Assembly: GCA_015501055.1 (NCBI GenBank)
Contig: JADNYV010000057.1
Location: 124,001-188,000, forward strand
Direction of reading: 5' to 3'
From: Mucidula mucida
Taxonomy: Eukaryota > Basidiomycota > Agaricomycetes > Agaricales > Physalacriaceae
Length of the DNA: 64,000 nt
Both the position numbers and the translations under genes were made by a program. Of this stretch, positions 26,644-38,678 are shown piece by piece. How positions within the stretch are numbered: the stretch's first letter is position 1; the number at the start of each line of letters is the position of its first letter. A model generated the notes under the pieces. That model searched no databases. It was not told the DNA's origin and was given only the letters and a program-made list of their open reading frames with translations.

Positions 26644-27050
26644 TTCATTCGCTTGCTTGTCATCTGTTCGTTCTCGCTGTTCTCCGCGGCACCTCGTATC
26701 GGCTTGCGATATCCGACATACAGTTCTCTCCGAGACATCAAGTTCATGCACTCGTTATTAGGCTTTTCTGGGCTCTTCACCCAGACCCAACGCGGGCTTG
26801 ACTTCAAAGTGATTGTTCGTGGGCCGGACGGTCACCTCGGACATCATAAGAACACCTATTCTACTCCCTGTCTATTTCCAGACATCCATCCATTGCCTCA
26901 TTTTGTACAATGGCCATGCTGTCAGTCGCAACGCGTATGGCTGATGCCTGCAGCCTTGGCGATCTAAGCACTTCAGCACATGTTCAGCGCGTGATCGTTT
27001 AGTTAATGCAAATTCGTTTGGGATAAGGACTGAGGGAAGGCGGAGTGAGA

Positions 27051-27116
27051 AACCCCGCTCAACTGCAAGCGTTCGCTACGAAGAACCCTGCTCAACTGCA
27101 AGCGCTCGCTACGAAG
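27051..27116. repeat. 33-bp tandem repeat, two copies
   Basis: Two adjacent 33-base units (27051-27083 and 27084-27116) containing CTCAACTGCAAGCG, differing at two positions. Confidence 0.9.
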
Positions 27117-27989
27117 TTCCGCGGGCGACATGACCGGGAACCCACGCGGTAGTGGAAAGACCTTGTGTGTTGTGGCACGATGACGACAACCTTGAGATGA
27201 TCAGAACCACCATCGGAGCCGGTCTGGCGAAGAGATTGCCTTTCTCTAAACCCTGTCATATGCCTGCGAAGCTATAAGGCAGTAACGTTGACCGTAGGCC
27301 CTGACATCCGGAGAACTTGATGCAATGCGAGTTGTTCCTCGGATCCAACTAATAGTAAGATATAGGTGCATTGCTTGTCATGCAGCGATTTTAGCGACCG
27401 TGCGGCATAGCCGATAATCCGACTGCTGAATCACCTCTTGTCGTTCGCTTCTTTGATTGAACGCATCATGACAGGACGTTTATAGCGGCGTGTCAACTGG
27501 CAGCCGATTACACTTTATGTCATTTTCCACAAACATAACCGACTGCTCGCTGACGTTTTCATGTAGGCGTCGAACTCGAGTTCGATATACCTCACGCTAA
27601 ATAGCCATGTCACCGCCTCGGATCGATTTCCGGGATAGATAATTGATTGTTTTTCTGGCATTCTACTCCGAGCACGTAACAACACACCTTCTCAGGTCCG
27701 TCCCGCGGTTTACAGCATACATAGGAGCAGCTCCGTCTCTTATTCCGATATCAGAGGGAGATGCTAACTTTCTTTGGCACTGGGTTATCACGGGATCCTC
27801 TTTTCTGTATTGCGCTCCCGGTATTCGCGAGGACTCCGACTTTATCAATCCCTCGAGCTACGGCGCGGACGAGGACGCGTGCCCGAGATGTGGGCTGTTC
27901 CCATAGAGCCGGCATGCCAGTTTCGTGTAAACTCCACGGCGATTTTCCACTGTTGATTCTCTTTCTACGAGCGTCATGGGATGCCTAGG

Positions 27990-27997
27990 TATATAAA
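27990..27997 (+). promoter_or_regulatory. TATA box of the P450 gene
   Basis: TATATAAA about 74 bases before the ATG at 28071. Confidence 0.5.
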
Positions 27998-28070
27998 GTG
28001 TACTTGACCGGCCTTTCAAGAGCATAGCAACGTCCTCCTCTTCAATACCGTCCTCTTCCCCTCCTTCTCA

Positions 28071-30092
28071 ATGGACAACCAGTTCTTCGCTTCCTACGTC
28101 CTTCTAGTTTCTGCTATCCTCTTCCTCGTGTGGAAGTATAGCCAGAGGATACCGCAATTCCCTCTCCCACCAGGCCCGCGACAGTGGCCTCTTATTGGCA
28201 ACTACCACCAGTTGCCAGTCCTCCACCCATGGAAGACGTACGCGGAATGGGCCAAAGTCTACGGTGAGCTATTTCTGCGCCTGCCGTTTCCGCGTTAGCC
28301 CTGAGATCACTTGAAGGTCCGGTCACACACCTGCGTTTTTTCTCGAAGACGACTATCATTTTGAACACCGGAAAGGCCGCGATAGATCTACTGGAAGCGC
28401 GTTCTTCGCTGTACTCTGATCGTCCGGTGTGGGTTATGGGCGCGCTCGCCGGCCGCCAGAACTCGGCATTCCACATCTCGTATGACCACCCACGCTTCAG
28501 GTCGTATCGCAAGATGCTGCATTCTGGCTTGAACGCGCGCGCGATTGATAGTTATAGGCCGATTCAGGAGGCGGAGCTCAGGTCATTGATGCAGAACCTC
28601 TCGCAGACGCCCGACAAGTTCATCTCGCACCTTCGGAGGTGACCATTGCACTCAATCTCTGTCGAGCAGCTGAATCTCATCTTCGATAGGAACGCTGCTG
28701 GCGTGGTACTCAAGGTTGCTTACGGCTACGAAGTCTCCCCCGACAATGATCACTTCATCAACTCTATCGAGAACTTCTTTTCGGAAAATGAAAAAGCTCT
28801 CGGGCGTCCGTACCTAGTGGACTTTGTCCCCCTCCGTGAGTCGCTTTCCGACGTCTACATATAGTGTCCCTCACTCACCAACATCACCACCACCAACCAC
28901 AGTGCGCTTCCTACCCGAGTGGCTCCCTTTCGTCAAATTCAAGCGCATCGCGCGCGAATACAAGTCGCTCAATGTCGAAGGCATGACGTACAACTGGGCC
29001 AAGAAACTCATCGTACGTCCACTAACCCCCCTGCCCTTCCTCCTCTTTTCATCTTTTCTTTTCCAGGCGTCGGGAAATTACATGGACTCCTTCGTCTCGC
29101 ACTTCCTCCAACGGGAGGGGCAGCTTAGGTCACCCGGCGAAGAGGAGGAAGACGCCATCAAGTGGTGCAGCGCCGCGCTGTACCTCGGTGGCGCAGACAC
29201 CGTGAGCCAATTTCCCTTTAGCGTGCCCAGTTGTTTCTCCGTTGTCGACGCGCAGCCCTTAGACTGTATCCGTCATGACGTCCTTCTTCTACCTGATGGC
29301 TGTGTACCCCGACGTGCAGAAGCGCGCGCAGGCGGAGATCGAGAACACCCTCGGGGCCGGGCATCTGCCTACGCTGGACGACCGCGATGCGATGCCCTTT
29401 GTGCGCGCGCTCATCAAGGAGGTTATCCGCTGGGGTCCCGTGGCACCGCTAGGCACTTTCCCTTTCTTCTTCTTCTGCCGAGTTTGCCATTGACAGAAGC
29501 GTATGTAGGCTTAAGACACCGGGCGAAGGAAGACGACGTGTACTCTGGCTTCCATATACCGAAAGACGCCACGGTCATCGCGAATATTTGGTTAGTCACA
29601 GTGTGGCCAGAACTTTCCGCGTCACCCGCTGAGTGCTCTGTTAGGGGCATCACACACGATCCAGAGCTATATGCGGACCCGCATACGTTCAAGCCCGACC
29701 GCCACCTTGGTGCGCACCCCGAGACGGATCCCTACAAGTTCGTATTTGGGTTTGGGCGGCGTGCATGTCCAGGTAAAAACCACCCCCCCCCACACACACA
29801 CATCCTCACGGCGTGGCTGAACTCGGTCGAATAGGCGTATACCTAGCGGAGCTATCGCTATTCCTCAATATCTCCAATATACTCGCCACATCCAACATCG
29901 GCAAACCAATGGATAGCCTGGGGCACGACGAGATCGCGCCCGAGATGGACTGGACCAACGCCACGGTGACGTAAGTTTCTAAAACCTTGGTTTTTTTTAC
30001 TATGCTCTCGGTTCTGAGGAGCTTCTAGACATCTAAAACCATTCAAATGCACGATAACCCCTCGGTCGCCCCATGTTCTCTCCTACCTCTAA
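28071..30092 (+). CDS. Cytochrome P450 monooxygenase
   Basis: Membrane-anchored heme-thiolate monooxygenase of the ER. N-terminal anchor (FFASYVLLVSAILFLVWKY), proline hinge PQFPLPPGPRQWPLIGN, DRPVWVMG and SYRKMLHSGLNARAID in the C-helix region, LYLGGADT of the I-helix, ALIKEVIRWGPVAPLG with the ExxR pair, HDPELYADPHTFKPDRHL (PERF-like), and the heme loop FGFGRRACPG. The rest, after further introns, ends HLKPFKCTITPRSPHVLSYL. The apparent stop after SHLRR is removed by a 52-nt GT-AG intron ending CGATAG. The frame is otherwise intact. The layout is like fungal P450s annotated as O-methylsterigmatocystin oxidoreductase-like, a name that does not establish the substrate. There is no biosynthetic cluster around it. 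Confidence 0.88.
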
Positions 30093-30262
30093 CTCTAACG
30101 AAATAGCACATCTCTATCATTTACCATCATACCCAATGTAATTTAAACCGTATTGTATTATGTACTTGCCCGGATCCAGAGATTCCACTGTAGATGTCTA
30201 TATGATACTATACTCTATTATAACGACTGAGGAGTGAGTGTGCGAGTCCAAGAATTGTTCTC

Positions 30263-32379
30263 CTACGCCCTCTGAACAGCGCGACGAGGCCTCTGATTCT
30301 GCTGAGGCTCACTCCCGTCCTCCAAAGTACGCGGTGGTGGCTTTTGGATGTTCAAACCCGGAACACCCTTCAGCCCCATCATCCCGACAGTCTTGGGCAA
30401 CAACGGCGGCGGCCGCTCTTGCGACCACCCAAGACAGTCCCGCACCCACTTCTCAGCCTGCTGCACTAGCTCTACCATCTCCCAGCGCGTTGTCTTCTTC
30501 GCGCCCTTGTAGTACCCCAACCACGCCGCGTACGTCTGCGCTCTCTTCGTATCATCGAGCCGAGCCGTAGCGGCTTGAACGTCATCCACAAACGGCTGGA
30601 GTGCATCCTGAGGAATAGCGTTCTCCGGGGTGATAGAAATACCAGTAAGAGCCTTGTCTTTCAAAAACGCCTTCTCAGCGTGATCGAGGATGATGATCCC
30701 GCGTCCTTCGGCGCCAGCACGCGCTGTGCGTCCCAGACGGTGGATATACTGCTCGCCGTTCTGGGGCAAGCCCACCTGAACAACGAGCGTCACTCTATAC
30801 GAGGATAGGTTAGGACTGGGAGATCAAAATAAATTCATGAGCGCGCGTACCCTGGGAAGTCGACACCGCGTGCAGCGACATCGGACGCGAAGAGGATTCC
30901 GGTTCCTTTCCTGAACTGCTCTGACGTCGCAGTCCGTCTGGGTTGACTCAATCGAGAATGGAGCTCGAGGGAGTGGAGACTGGGCATGCTCTCTGCCATC
31001 TTGTTGAATATGTCGCAGGAGATGGACGTTTGACGTGCTGTCGTTATGAACACGATGATTTTGGATTTCTTGCCATGAGTGTCCTGGTCCTTTTTGACTA
31101 AATGTAATAAAGTCGGTAGGTGGTCGCGGAAGGGAGTGATGATGTGGGTTTGTGACACTGAAAACCGTCAGATGGTTGTGGATACATGAAATGCATTTAC
31201 TCATACCTCGTTCGTGAGTTAGCTTTTCGTCGTCCGCCACAGTCTGGACGAACTTGTAGTCGGACTTTAAGGTCTTGGTCATGTACTAATGGGCGCGTTG
31301 TCAGTATGTTCGTTACAGAGATAACCAAATCGTGCTCACATCTCTGACGTTCTTGTCGATGGTCGCAGAAAAGAAAAGACTCTGGCGAGGAACCTGCGCA
31401 GTATCTGGCAAGTACCGGTTTATTTTGGCTAAATCAGGGAGGAAGCCGACGTCCAGCATCCGGTCGACTTCATCCAGAACGTAGAATTTGAGGCCAGTGA
31501 AGTGTGCGCCCGACCCATAATTCTCTACCAAGTCAACCAGACGGCCGGGGGTAGCCACAAGGATATCGCAGGAACCCAACAACTTTGCCTGTTGCGCCGC
31601 TCTGCATAAAGGTAAACGAAAAGACGATGGGGGCAGTTAGATAGACCCACTTTGCTCCTCCTCCAAAGACACACGCGACTCGGACACCGTGTTGCGCAGC
31701 GAGAGGTACAGCCTCTGCTTGAATCTGGAAAGAAATTGTTAACCTTAAAGTATGCGCGAAGATATAAAACCATACTTGAAGCGCTAGTTCGCGTGTCGGT
31801 GCCAGGATGAGGGCGGATATCCCTTTCCGTGTCGTGTTTTTAGCAATGGTTTCGATACATGGAAGGAGAAAGGCCAATGTTTTGCCTAAACAAACGTAAG
31901 GATAGCATTCCAAATAAACGGGCAGTGTAAAAACCTGTTCCGGTCCGAGCTTGCACCAACAAGTTTTCGCCAGAAAGAGCATGCTAAAGGGCGGTCAGAT
32001 AAACATGAGGCATTTAAGGACATACATACTTCAAGTGTAAGAGCTAACACACAACATTGTTAGAGAAAAGCCATTTAAAAGACTCGTAACGTACATTGAA
32101 CTTTTGTCATAAACCTAATATCTGTTCAGCGATTCCTGTCAACATGAGGATAACGATGACTTACTCGTGCTTTATGCCCAGCTTCGACTTGGTCGATATC
32201 TCCAAGGCCTGGAATCGCCGTTCCGATAGGTCTGATACGTCGAGAAGCGGTGCAGTCGCCATTATGGTGCGTCTGGCATTCGGAGTGCGGTGGGGAGGCA
32301 TGGTGAGAAGAAGAGGGGCGGACGGCGATAGGAGGGAGGTGCGAGAGAGGCTTTGCAGAGACCCACGGAGCTTTAACAT
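30263..32379 (-). CDS. Mitochondrial DEAD-box RNA helicase, MSS116-like
   Basis: ATP-dependent RNA helicase, probably mitochondrial, acting in intron splicing and RNA remodelling. The start at 32379 gives a basic, Ser-rich targeting-type N-terminus (MLKLRGSLQSLSRTSLLS). Motifs in order: TGTGKTLAFLLP (motif I), LILAPTRELALQ (Ia), VATPGRLVDL (Ib), VLDEVDRMLD (II; DEVD instead of DEAD), LFFSATI (III), KIIVFITTARQT (IV), LFASDVAARGVDFP (V) and YIHRLGRTARAG (VI). The C-terminal extension (AAWLGYYKGAKKTTRWEMVELVQQA) matches the MSS116 type, and the tail is Pro/Arg-rich. About eight introns. It is tail-to-tail with the P450, 170 bases apart. Confidence 0.87.
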
Positions 32380-32682
32380 AAGGAGTGAAAGAGGGGCACA
32401 AAAAGTAAACCAACAGTCGTGAAGGAAGACGAAAAGTTTGTAACCGTCACAGAATCATTTTCGTCACGCGTCGCGACGCGTACATACCCCTGTCAGTGCC
32501 AGTAGTTTTGCTCCATCGCTCCAACTAAATTTGTGAGCTTACTTTTTGCCATGTATTCGCGAACAAAGTATTTGGAGACCCATGGCTTCCATCGAAATTG
32601 GTTGATTAAACTCGAACCCAATCCCAAAGATATTTAAGAATGGAAATTACAGATAACATACACCAAGCGATAATATACAGCT

Positions 32683-34117
32683 CTACCTACGACCACGTAC
32701 AAACAACCCAACCAACTTTGAAACCAGAAAACGCCAGAGACGCTTCAAATCCAAAGGAACGCCATCCGGAACCTTTGGTCGCACCGCAGATTCATCAATC
32801 TCGCTAGATGATCCCGCGAATCGCCTCTGCAATTCACTCAAGATATCCTCAGCGCAAGCTTCATACAGCCTCTCGATTTCAGCCGCGCGAGAATAATACG
32901 GCCGGCGAACCGCATAGGGCGCGATCCCGTTGTACTTGCGCACCACTGAGTTGACATCATCCATCGCCGCATTATGATACCCTTCCTGGCGCTGCATCCA
33001 AGCATTATCTCGCACTTTCTTGATATGCTCGAGTGTCAAGGTGGCGAGGATGGGAGCGGGATGCTCGGTGGTCAATTTGCGGAGAGCCTGGCGTGTCCAG
33101 GATTGACGGAGAATATCGCGAAAGGTCTGTATGGATATATCCAAATCTGGAGGAAAACGACGATCGAATATCATTCTCATGTGAGGGAATCAGAGGAATG
33201 ATATTCACTTTGCTGCAAGTCTACCCACGGCGGCGCAGCACCGTTGCGCTGCACAATACGGTTCATGAGGAATTCCTCACGAGCAATGAAAGGATTTCTC
33301 TCTTCAACAGCAGTGGTCATTGGCTGGCCACGTCCTCTTACTGTCTTGAATATCCCTGCCTGTCTTGCTTTCTGCAAGTAGTTTAGCAGAGGTACATAAA
33401 TCAAGGCTCAAGACCAACCTCAATTTTGTCCTCCACCAAACCAGCCCAGCCTTTCATAGACACGGGATTTGGCCGTCCGCCAACATGTGTCTTCTTTACA
33501 CCTAACCGATAATCTAGCGTAGACTCGCGCGCGCGATGCAGCTTCCCGGCCAGCTCAACGCGCTTCTTTGATTCCTTTTCCTGTTTGCGCAGCTCATCGT
33601 CTATAGGTGCAGTCGGCGTAGACGACCGAAGCGGGAAGCTCGCCAACTTGATAGAAGCTGCATGTGAGGGCACCTTGTACTCGGTGTGCCACGGCTTGTG
33701 GCCTTCCTTTGCCGGCAACAGAGTTTCAGTAATCCAAGACCCAGACGAGGGCGTAGACAGCGGCGACGGATGCTCAACAGAGCGGAAATGCGCTTTGGAG
33801 CCGAGTGAGACGGAAGGCGGGGCGCGCTTCAGTTTCTCCTCTGCAGTCTGGATGGTCCCCGTTCGTAGAGGCTTGTACTTGTCCACAAGCATCCGTAGTA
33901 CGGCATCCTGTATACTTTCATCGCCGGTCCAGTTCTCGTGTTGGCTCTCTAGTGCGCTGAGGTGCGCCGACTTGGGTGGTGCTGACTGAGACTGTTCTTC
34001 CCGGGCTGCATCTGCGAAGAGTTTGTCGCTAGCCTTGGTAGATTCTCCTCGGATAACATATTCGCTTCTGAAAGGATGGTAACGCGTGACATAGGTCGGC
34101 CGGAGGGCTACGCGCAT
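32683..34117 (-). CDS. DNAJC28-like protein with DUF1992 domain
   Basis: Conserved eukaryotic protein related to DnaJ homologue subfamily C member 28; no J domain is visible. An N-terminal region of about 240 residues is Ser/Lys-rich with a GWAGLVEDKIE motif, then the DUF1992 core: KARQAGIFKTVRGRGQPM, NPFIAREEFLMNRIVQRN, GAAPPWVDLQQ, followed by SWTRQALRKLTTEHP and a helical C-terminus (YNGIAPYAVRRPYYSRAAEI). Two introns. The start at 34117 is 125 bases from the divergent cyclophilin gene, so the two may share a promoter. The function of the family is unclear; mitochondrial or Golgi-related roles have been suggested for relatives. Confidence 0.85.
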
Positions 34118-34242
34118 ACAGAACAGATGGATGACCGTCCAAAAGCGGATGGAACGTTACATCGTCACTGAATTCTGTAACGTGTCCCGATTCGGAATTG
34201 CACCTTGTCCTCCTCGTCGGCACCGGTTGGCTTGCGCTTTGT
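34118..34242. promoter_or_regulatory. Divergent promoter between DNAJC28-like and PPIL4-like genes
   Basis: The two start codons face away from each other across only 125 bases, with no TATA box seen. A shared bidirectional promoter is likely. Confidence 0.45.
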
Positions 34243-35650
34243 ATGTCTGTTTTGTTTGAAACTTCCGTCGGCGACCTTGTCATTGATCTTGAGGTCGATT
34301 CCTGTCCGAAAACATGCGAAAACTTTCTCAAACTCTGTAAAGTGTATTACTACAACCTGAATGCCTTCTTCAATGGTGCGTCCCTACCTCTATCTGCACT
34401 ACAACACAATCTGATCATTCGCAGTATCCAAAGACTTCCTAGCCCAGGCGGGCGACCCCTCCGCGTCGGGCGCAGGCGGAGAGTCAATCTGGTCATACAT
34501 CGCCTCGCAAACCTCGGCCAAAGAGCCGGTTCCGCGCTACTTTACCCCCGAGATACTCCCCAAACTCAAACATACGAATAAGGGCACCGTGTCCATGGCT
34601 GTCGCGCCTTCTCTCCCCGGACAAGAAAAAGGCGGATGTGGAAGCCAGTTCTTCATTACCCTCGCGGACAACATCGAATACCTCGATGGGAAGCACGCCG
34701 CATTCGGCCACGTCGTCGAAGGCCTTGACACGCTCGACAAACTCAACGACATCTTCACAGACGACAAGGACCGCCCGCTAAAAGACGTGCGCATCCGACA
34801 TGTTGTCATTCTAGGTTGGCACTACCGCTGCATGTCACGTAGATCTTGCTAATGCACTTGCACTCCAGATGACCCTTTCCCCGATCCCCCAGGCCTTATA
34901 CAACCGCCCTCTTCGCCCAAGCGACCGCCTGACAACTCCACGCGTATCGCAGAAGACGAAGACCCGCTGTTCCAGCTGCCGGAAGAAGAAGAAGAGCGTA
35001 TTCGACGCGAAAAAGCCGCCGCGGCGTCTGCACTCACACTCGAGATGGTCGGAGATCTGCCCTTTGCCAACGTCCGGCCTCCTGAGAATGTGCTGTTCGT
35101 CTGCAAGCTCAATGCGGTGACGCGGGACGAGGACCTGGAGCTCATATTCTCCCGCTTTGGAGTTATTATGAGCTGTCAAGTTATTCGTGACAAGAAAACC
35201 GGCGACTCGTTGCAATATGCCTTTATCGAGTTTGATAAACGCGAGGATGCGGAACAGGTTCGTTCAGTCTTCTAGTGTCCCTATGTTCGGTACTCATCAT
35301 TCATCTAGGCATACTTCAAAATGCAAAACGTCCTTGTCGATGATAGACGGATATGGGTGGACTTTTCGCAGTCGGTGGCCAAGTCCAACACCGTTTGGTC
35401 GAATAATCCTACGCGGGGGCCGAAGCTGTCGAAAGGCGGTAGTGGATATGGCGGTCGAGATGATCTTGTGCAGACGTCTAAATACCGGGACAGTCGAGAG
35501 ACTCGTGATGGGGGGTATGGCATGGTGTTCGATGTGCCAGGATCGGATAGTAGACGAAGGAAACGCAGCCGGAGTCGAGAGAGGCATCGTTCTCGAAGTC
35601 CACGTCGGGATAGAGATAGGGATCGTGACCGAAGACGACGCGATTATTGA
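34243..35650 (+). CDS. Cyclophilin with RNA-recognition motif, PPIL4-like
   Basis: Nuclear peptidyl-prolyl isomerase with an RRM, of the PPIL4/CYP6 type linked to splicing or transcription. The start [19 protein letters not shown] is the classic opening of this family. The isomerase domain includes [65 protein letters not shown]; an acidic linker follows ([14 protein letters not shown]), then the RRM ([21 protein letters not shown] with RNP1-like [13 protein letters not shown] and [15 protein letters not shown]), and an Arg/Ser-Arg/Asp tail ([18 protein letters not shown]). In the isomerase domain the usual W-x-x-H position cannot be judged. Four introns. The frame is intact. Confidence 0.9.
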
Positions 35651-36500
35651 TGAATATGAATTCTCCTTGGCTTACCACTGAAACACCTATTCGTTAACTC
35701 CATCGTGAGTATGAGTTGCACTGTGCTTGACGACTACGCGCTCTTGCAGCTGATCCATGATACTAGCTGTAGCCCATGGCTTGATTTTGTACAAGTTGAT
35801 GCCAGACATTCAAACCTTATGATTTACCAGCTTATTATGAGTCTGACAGAACCATGTCCAAGGATCATGGTTGCTGTCTGACTCCCAAACCTCAGACTAC
35901 CCTTCTTCAAAGTATCGACCCGGCTGTGATAACTAAATTACACTCCGTGGTTGTACAGTAAGTACAATATCTGGGGGACAATCTTGAATGCAAAAAATGA
36001 TTCAAGATACAGTGACTCACTCTCCTGGCCTCTAGTAAACCTGACGCGCAGAGGGTCAGTCCCGAGGAACGAGGGCCTAAGAGACTCTGCCAGGCCAAGT
36101 CTAAGCAAGCAGACGGCCCTCTCAGACTCTCAGATTTTGTAGACAGCATGTATTACATTAGCATACATGCCATTTCTTTGGGGATGCCCGATTAGGAAAT
36201 TGCGCGTCCTGCTCGCAACCTCCATCTCGCTCGCTCTTTTCTTCCCACCCTCCTACTCCCTTTACGTGGTGGGTTGTCTGGATCCGTGTCCAGGTCCAGT
36301 TCAGCCTTCCACCCGAGTTCTTCGGCTGCTGAGGCGGCTTGGTTTCCCCATCCACACCCTGGTGTGGCGTCACCCGTGGAAACCCTTTGCCGCTTCCCTT
36401 TCCCCAGCCGGGACCTCACCCCCAAACCACACGGTATTATTGATACCGTTCTTTCTCCCTCTCTCTCTCTCCCTTTCCTCCTCAAGCCGGTCGCCACTTA
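35651..36500. other. Intergenic region, no gene seen
   Basis: Nothing coding is supported. The open frames here are pyrimidine-rich and low in complexity. The region leads into the CACGTG-rich repeat. Confidence 0.45.
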
Positions 36501-36507
36501 GCTTGGC

Positions 36508-37020
36508 TAAGGTTTTGATACACCTAGGGTTTACTGCAGTAAATCATGGTATTGAAACTTCAAACCGTCGAGGGTTGTGGAGGTCTCGATACTGGCACAC
36601 GACTACTGAATGTGCCGCGCACTAGAGAGCCTTGGTGGGCGGATCCCAGCGGGATGAGAGCGGCATCACATCACGTGTACTGGTATCGAAATCGTTCATA
36701 ACGGTTTCAAAACTGTATATAGGGTGGCGCTAGGGTGGTGAAGTAAACCCTAGGTTCATACACCTTGGGTTTACTGCAGTAAGTAACAGTATTGATACGG
36801 TATTGAAACCGTCGAGGGCTGGCGGGTAGGTTTCAATACCTACACGTGACTACTTCACGTGCCGGGGCGCTGACGCTCAGAGAGCCTCGGGGTGGCGGGA
36901 CTAAGGCGGGACGAGGGCGGCAGGCCATTGCGCCACATCACGTGTCTGAAGCACGTGGCAGTATCGGTACCGTTACTAACACCTCCGGGAGGTTTACTGC
37001 GCCACCCTAGGTGGCGCTCG
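36508..37020. repeat. Duplicated non-coding element rich in CACGTG
   Basis: Two degenerate direct copies of about 170-200 bases, starting near 36513 and 36758, share blocks such as GGGTTTACTGCAGTAA, ACCGTCGAGGG and CACATCACGTGT. Five CACGTG hexamers occur (36672, 36843, 36856, 36939, 36952). The end also carries GGTTTACTGC and the palindrome CCACCCTAGGTGG, resembling the start in inverted form. No open frame. Probably a non-autonomous mobile element, lying just downstream (3') of a minus-strand tRNA. Confidence 0.6.
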
Positions 37021-37059
37021 TCTAGACTCTAGAATTTGTCTAAAAACACACCCATAAAA

Positions 37060-37143
37060 TGACCACCGCAGGACTCGAACCTGCAACCTTTTGGTACCGT
37101 TTAGCAATCGAAGCCAAACGCGCTACCATTGCGCCAGGGAGCC
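37060..37143 (-). tRNA. tRNA-Arg(TCG), intron-containing, possibly imperfect
   Basis: Read on the minus strand: acceptor GGCTCCC/GGTGGTC, D arm GCGC-AATGGTA-GCGC, anticodon stem TTTGG/CCAAA, T arm GCAGG-TTCGAGT-CCTGC and discriminator A followed by TTTT. Between the anticodon stem halves lie 19 bases, so with anticodon TCG at the normal position there is an intron of about 12. The T loop forms a normal B box. One acceptor pair (position 5 with 68) is mismatched, unlike the copy at 56952, so this copy may be less stable. The intron sequence differs from the other copy. Confidence 0.75.
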
Positions 37144-37579
37144 ATGCATCTTCTCGCTAAGGAGCACATAGAGAGCGCGGCGCAACTAGAAAATCGAGAT
37201 ATCTGTATGTAGTTGAGCCAAGACGATATCGACTTTGGCAGTCATAATATCAATAGAGATCTGGATGTTTGAAAAGAGCGCGAGCGAGTAACAGCAATGG
37301 GAGGACGGGCTTTCATTGAGCAAATTTCGAAAGTGTAAATGCAATTGCAAGGCGAGACACCGTAAAATCGTCGTGGGCGGCGTCGGAGGCGGAAGAGCAA
37401 AGATGCTTGGATGGTCATAAAACTTGCTTCGACTAAATGATATTATTGAAAGCAGTTTGTATGCAAAAGGTGTTTACAGTCGCGAGCTACACCAATTAGA
37501 AGATGATTGATGTTCTGTTCAAGGATTTAGACCCTCCTTCCAAAGTACGAACAATATTGTACTCACCTAGTTCCCAGCA
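37144..37579. other. Intergenic, no gene seen
   Basis: Upstream flank of the tRNA and 3' flank of the COA3 gene. Nothing else is recognised. Confidence 0.45.
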
Positions 37580-37975
37580 TTATGGCTTCTTATCCTGCAC
37601 ATTCCGTATGGCTGCTTCCATCAACTCGCTCTCTTCCTTCACCGTTAGATTCGCCGCATTTGCTCGTTGTCTATCCCGGATGCGCGACCTCGCCTCGTTA
37701 TCCACATCTTCAAACTCGTCTTGCTTAACAGCACGAATCGAATACGTGTAGACGCCAACGACGAAGATGGAAAGCCCAACACCTGTTATTATGTTGGGGA
37801 TTCTGAAGGGCTCTCGGGCACGCTTAAGGCTTGGGGACATCATCTATTGGCATATTCATTCGTCGGGCAAGCAGCGACCTAGCTAAGAAGGAGAACGCAC
37901 GCCATTTGGCCAGTATGATTTTGCCGCCTTCTTCGGGTCGATGTATTTGCGCGACCATCCTTCGCGAGTAGCCAT
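37580..37975 (-). CDS. COA3: Cytochrome c oxidase assembly factor 3
   Basis: Small inner-mitochondrial-membrane protein that helps regulate COX1 synthesis and complex IV assembly. Two exons: MATREGWSRKYIDPKKAAKS...WPNG, then a GT-AG intron and MMSPSLKRAREPFRIPNIIT. The family signature is clear: LKRAREPFRIPN, one transmembrane helix (ITGVGLSIFVVGVYTYSI) and AVKQDEFEDVDNEAR, followed by a short charged tail. About 115 residues, within the family range. Divergent from the stomatin gene, with about 700 bases between starts. Confidence 0.85.
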
Positions 37976-38621
37976 CTTGTGGTTGGGAGCTGAGAGTGTG
38001 AGAGAAGGTCTAAAGCCGAGTTCCCCGATCTTACCGGCTTCGGGTTGTGATCCGACAGTCAAAGCCCCATGCATCTTCGCTCAGACCAGGCCCAAACACT
38101 CGGTGCGCCACCGCTAACACTGCACTTGAAATCACGGGAACGCTAGCTGTTCATGAATATTCCGATTATCCCTGGCAATACTGGATTTTTCGGATCCTTT
38201 CCGGCATTATAGCCGCCAGGTGCAGTACTTGTTGCTTTACTGAAGATAGAAGTATCAGAATATCAGGAGTTACTCCCGAAACCCGTATATACCAGGTAAA
38301 AGGCAGTGCTCAACACCTGGATTTAGCGTGGAAGTCACCAACAGGAATACAGCCTGGCATGTGCAGGTGACAGCCATCGAGCGTGGACTAGCAAATGCGC
38401 AGCTGAGCGCAGTGAAAAGCTTTCCGACTTCACCCATTTCATAGCCTATTAGCTTCAAACAATGTCGTCTAGTCGAGGGTCCGCTAGAGTCACGTCAAGG
38501 TTTCAATTATTCCTCAGGAGGAGGTTGCCAAAACGGGAAATCTCTGGAGCTCAGATCAGGGCGTTGATGGATGCTGTGCTGCTGCGCTATTCATATAGAC
38601 ACCATCACCTGTCCGGGGCAA

Positions 38622-38627
38622 TATAAA
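38622..38627 (+). promoter_or_regulatory. TATA box of the stomatin gene
   Basis: TATAAA about 57 bases before the ATG at 38679. Confidence 0.5.
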
Positions 38628-38678
38628 GCGGGCACCAACCTTCCCGTTTACTCCCACCTATCCTACATCCAGTCTACA

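Larger units (their letters stand above)
26644..28070. other. 1.4-kb intergenic region
   Basis: No gene is supported; the open frames here are short and unlike any family I know. It contains one 33-base tandem repeat (27051-27116) and, at its right end, the TATA box of the P450 gene. Confidence 0.5.

Noticed and set aside
28640..28645. Premature stop in the P450 after SHLRR
   Set aside because: A 52-nt GT-AG intron removes it and restores NAAGVVLKVAYGYEV.
36167..36625. 152-codon plus-strand frame before the CACGTG repeat
   Set aside because: Pyrimidine-rich low-complexity sequence with no family features, running into a non-coding repeat.
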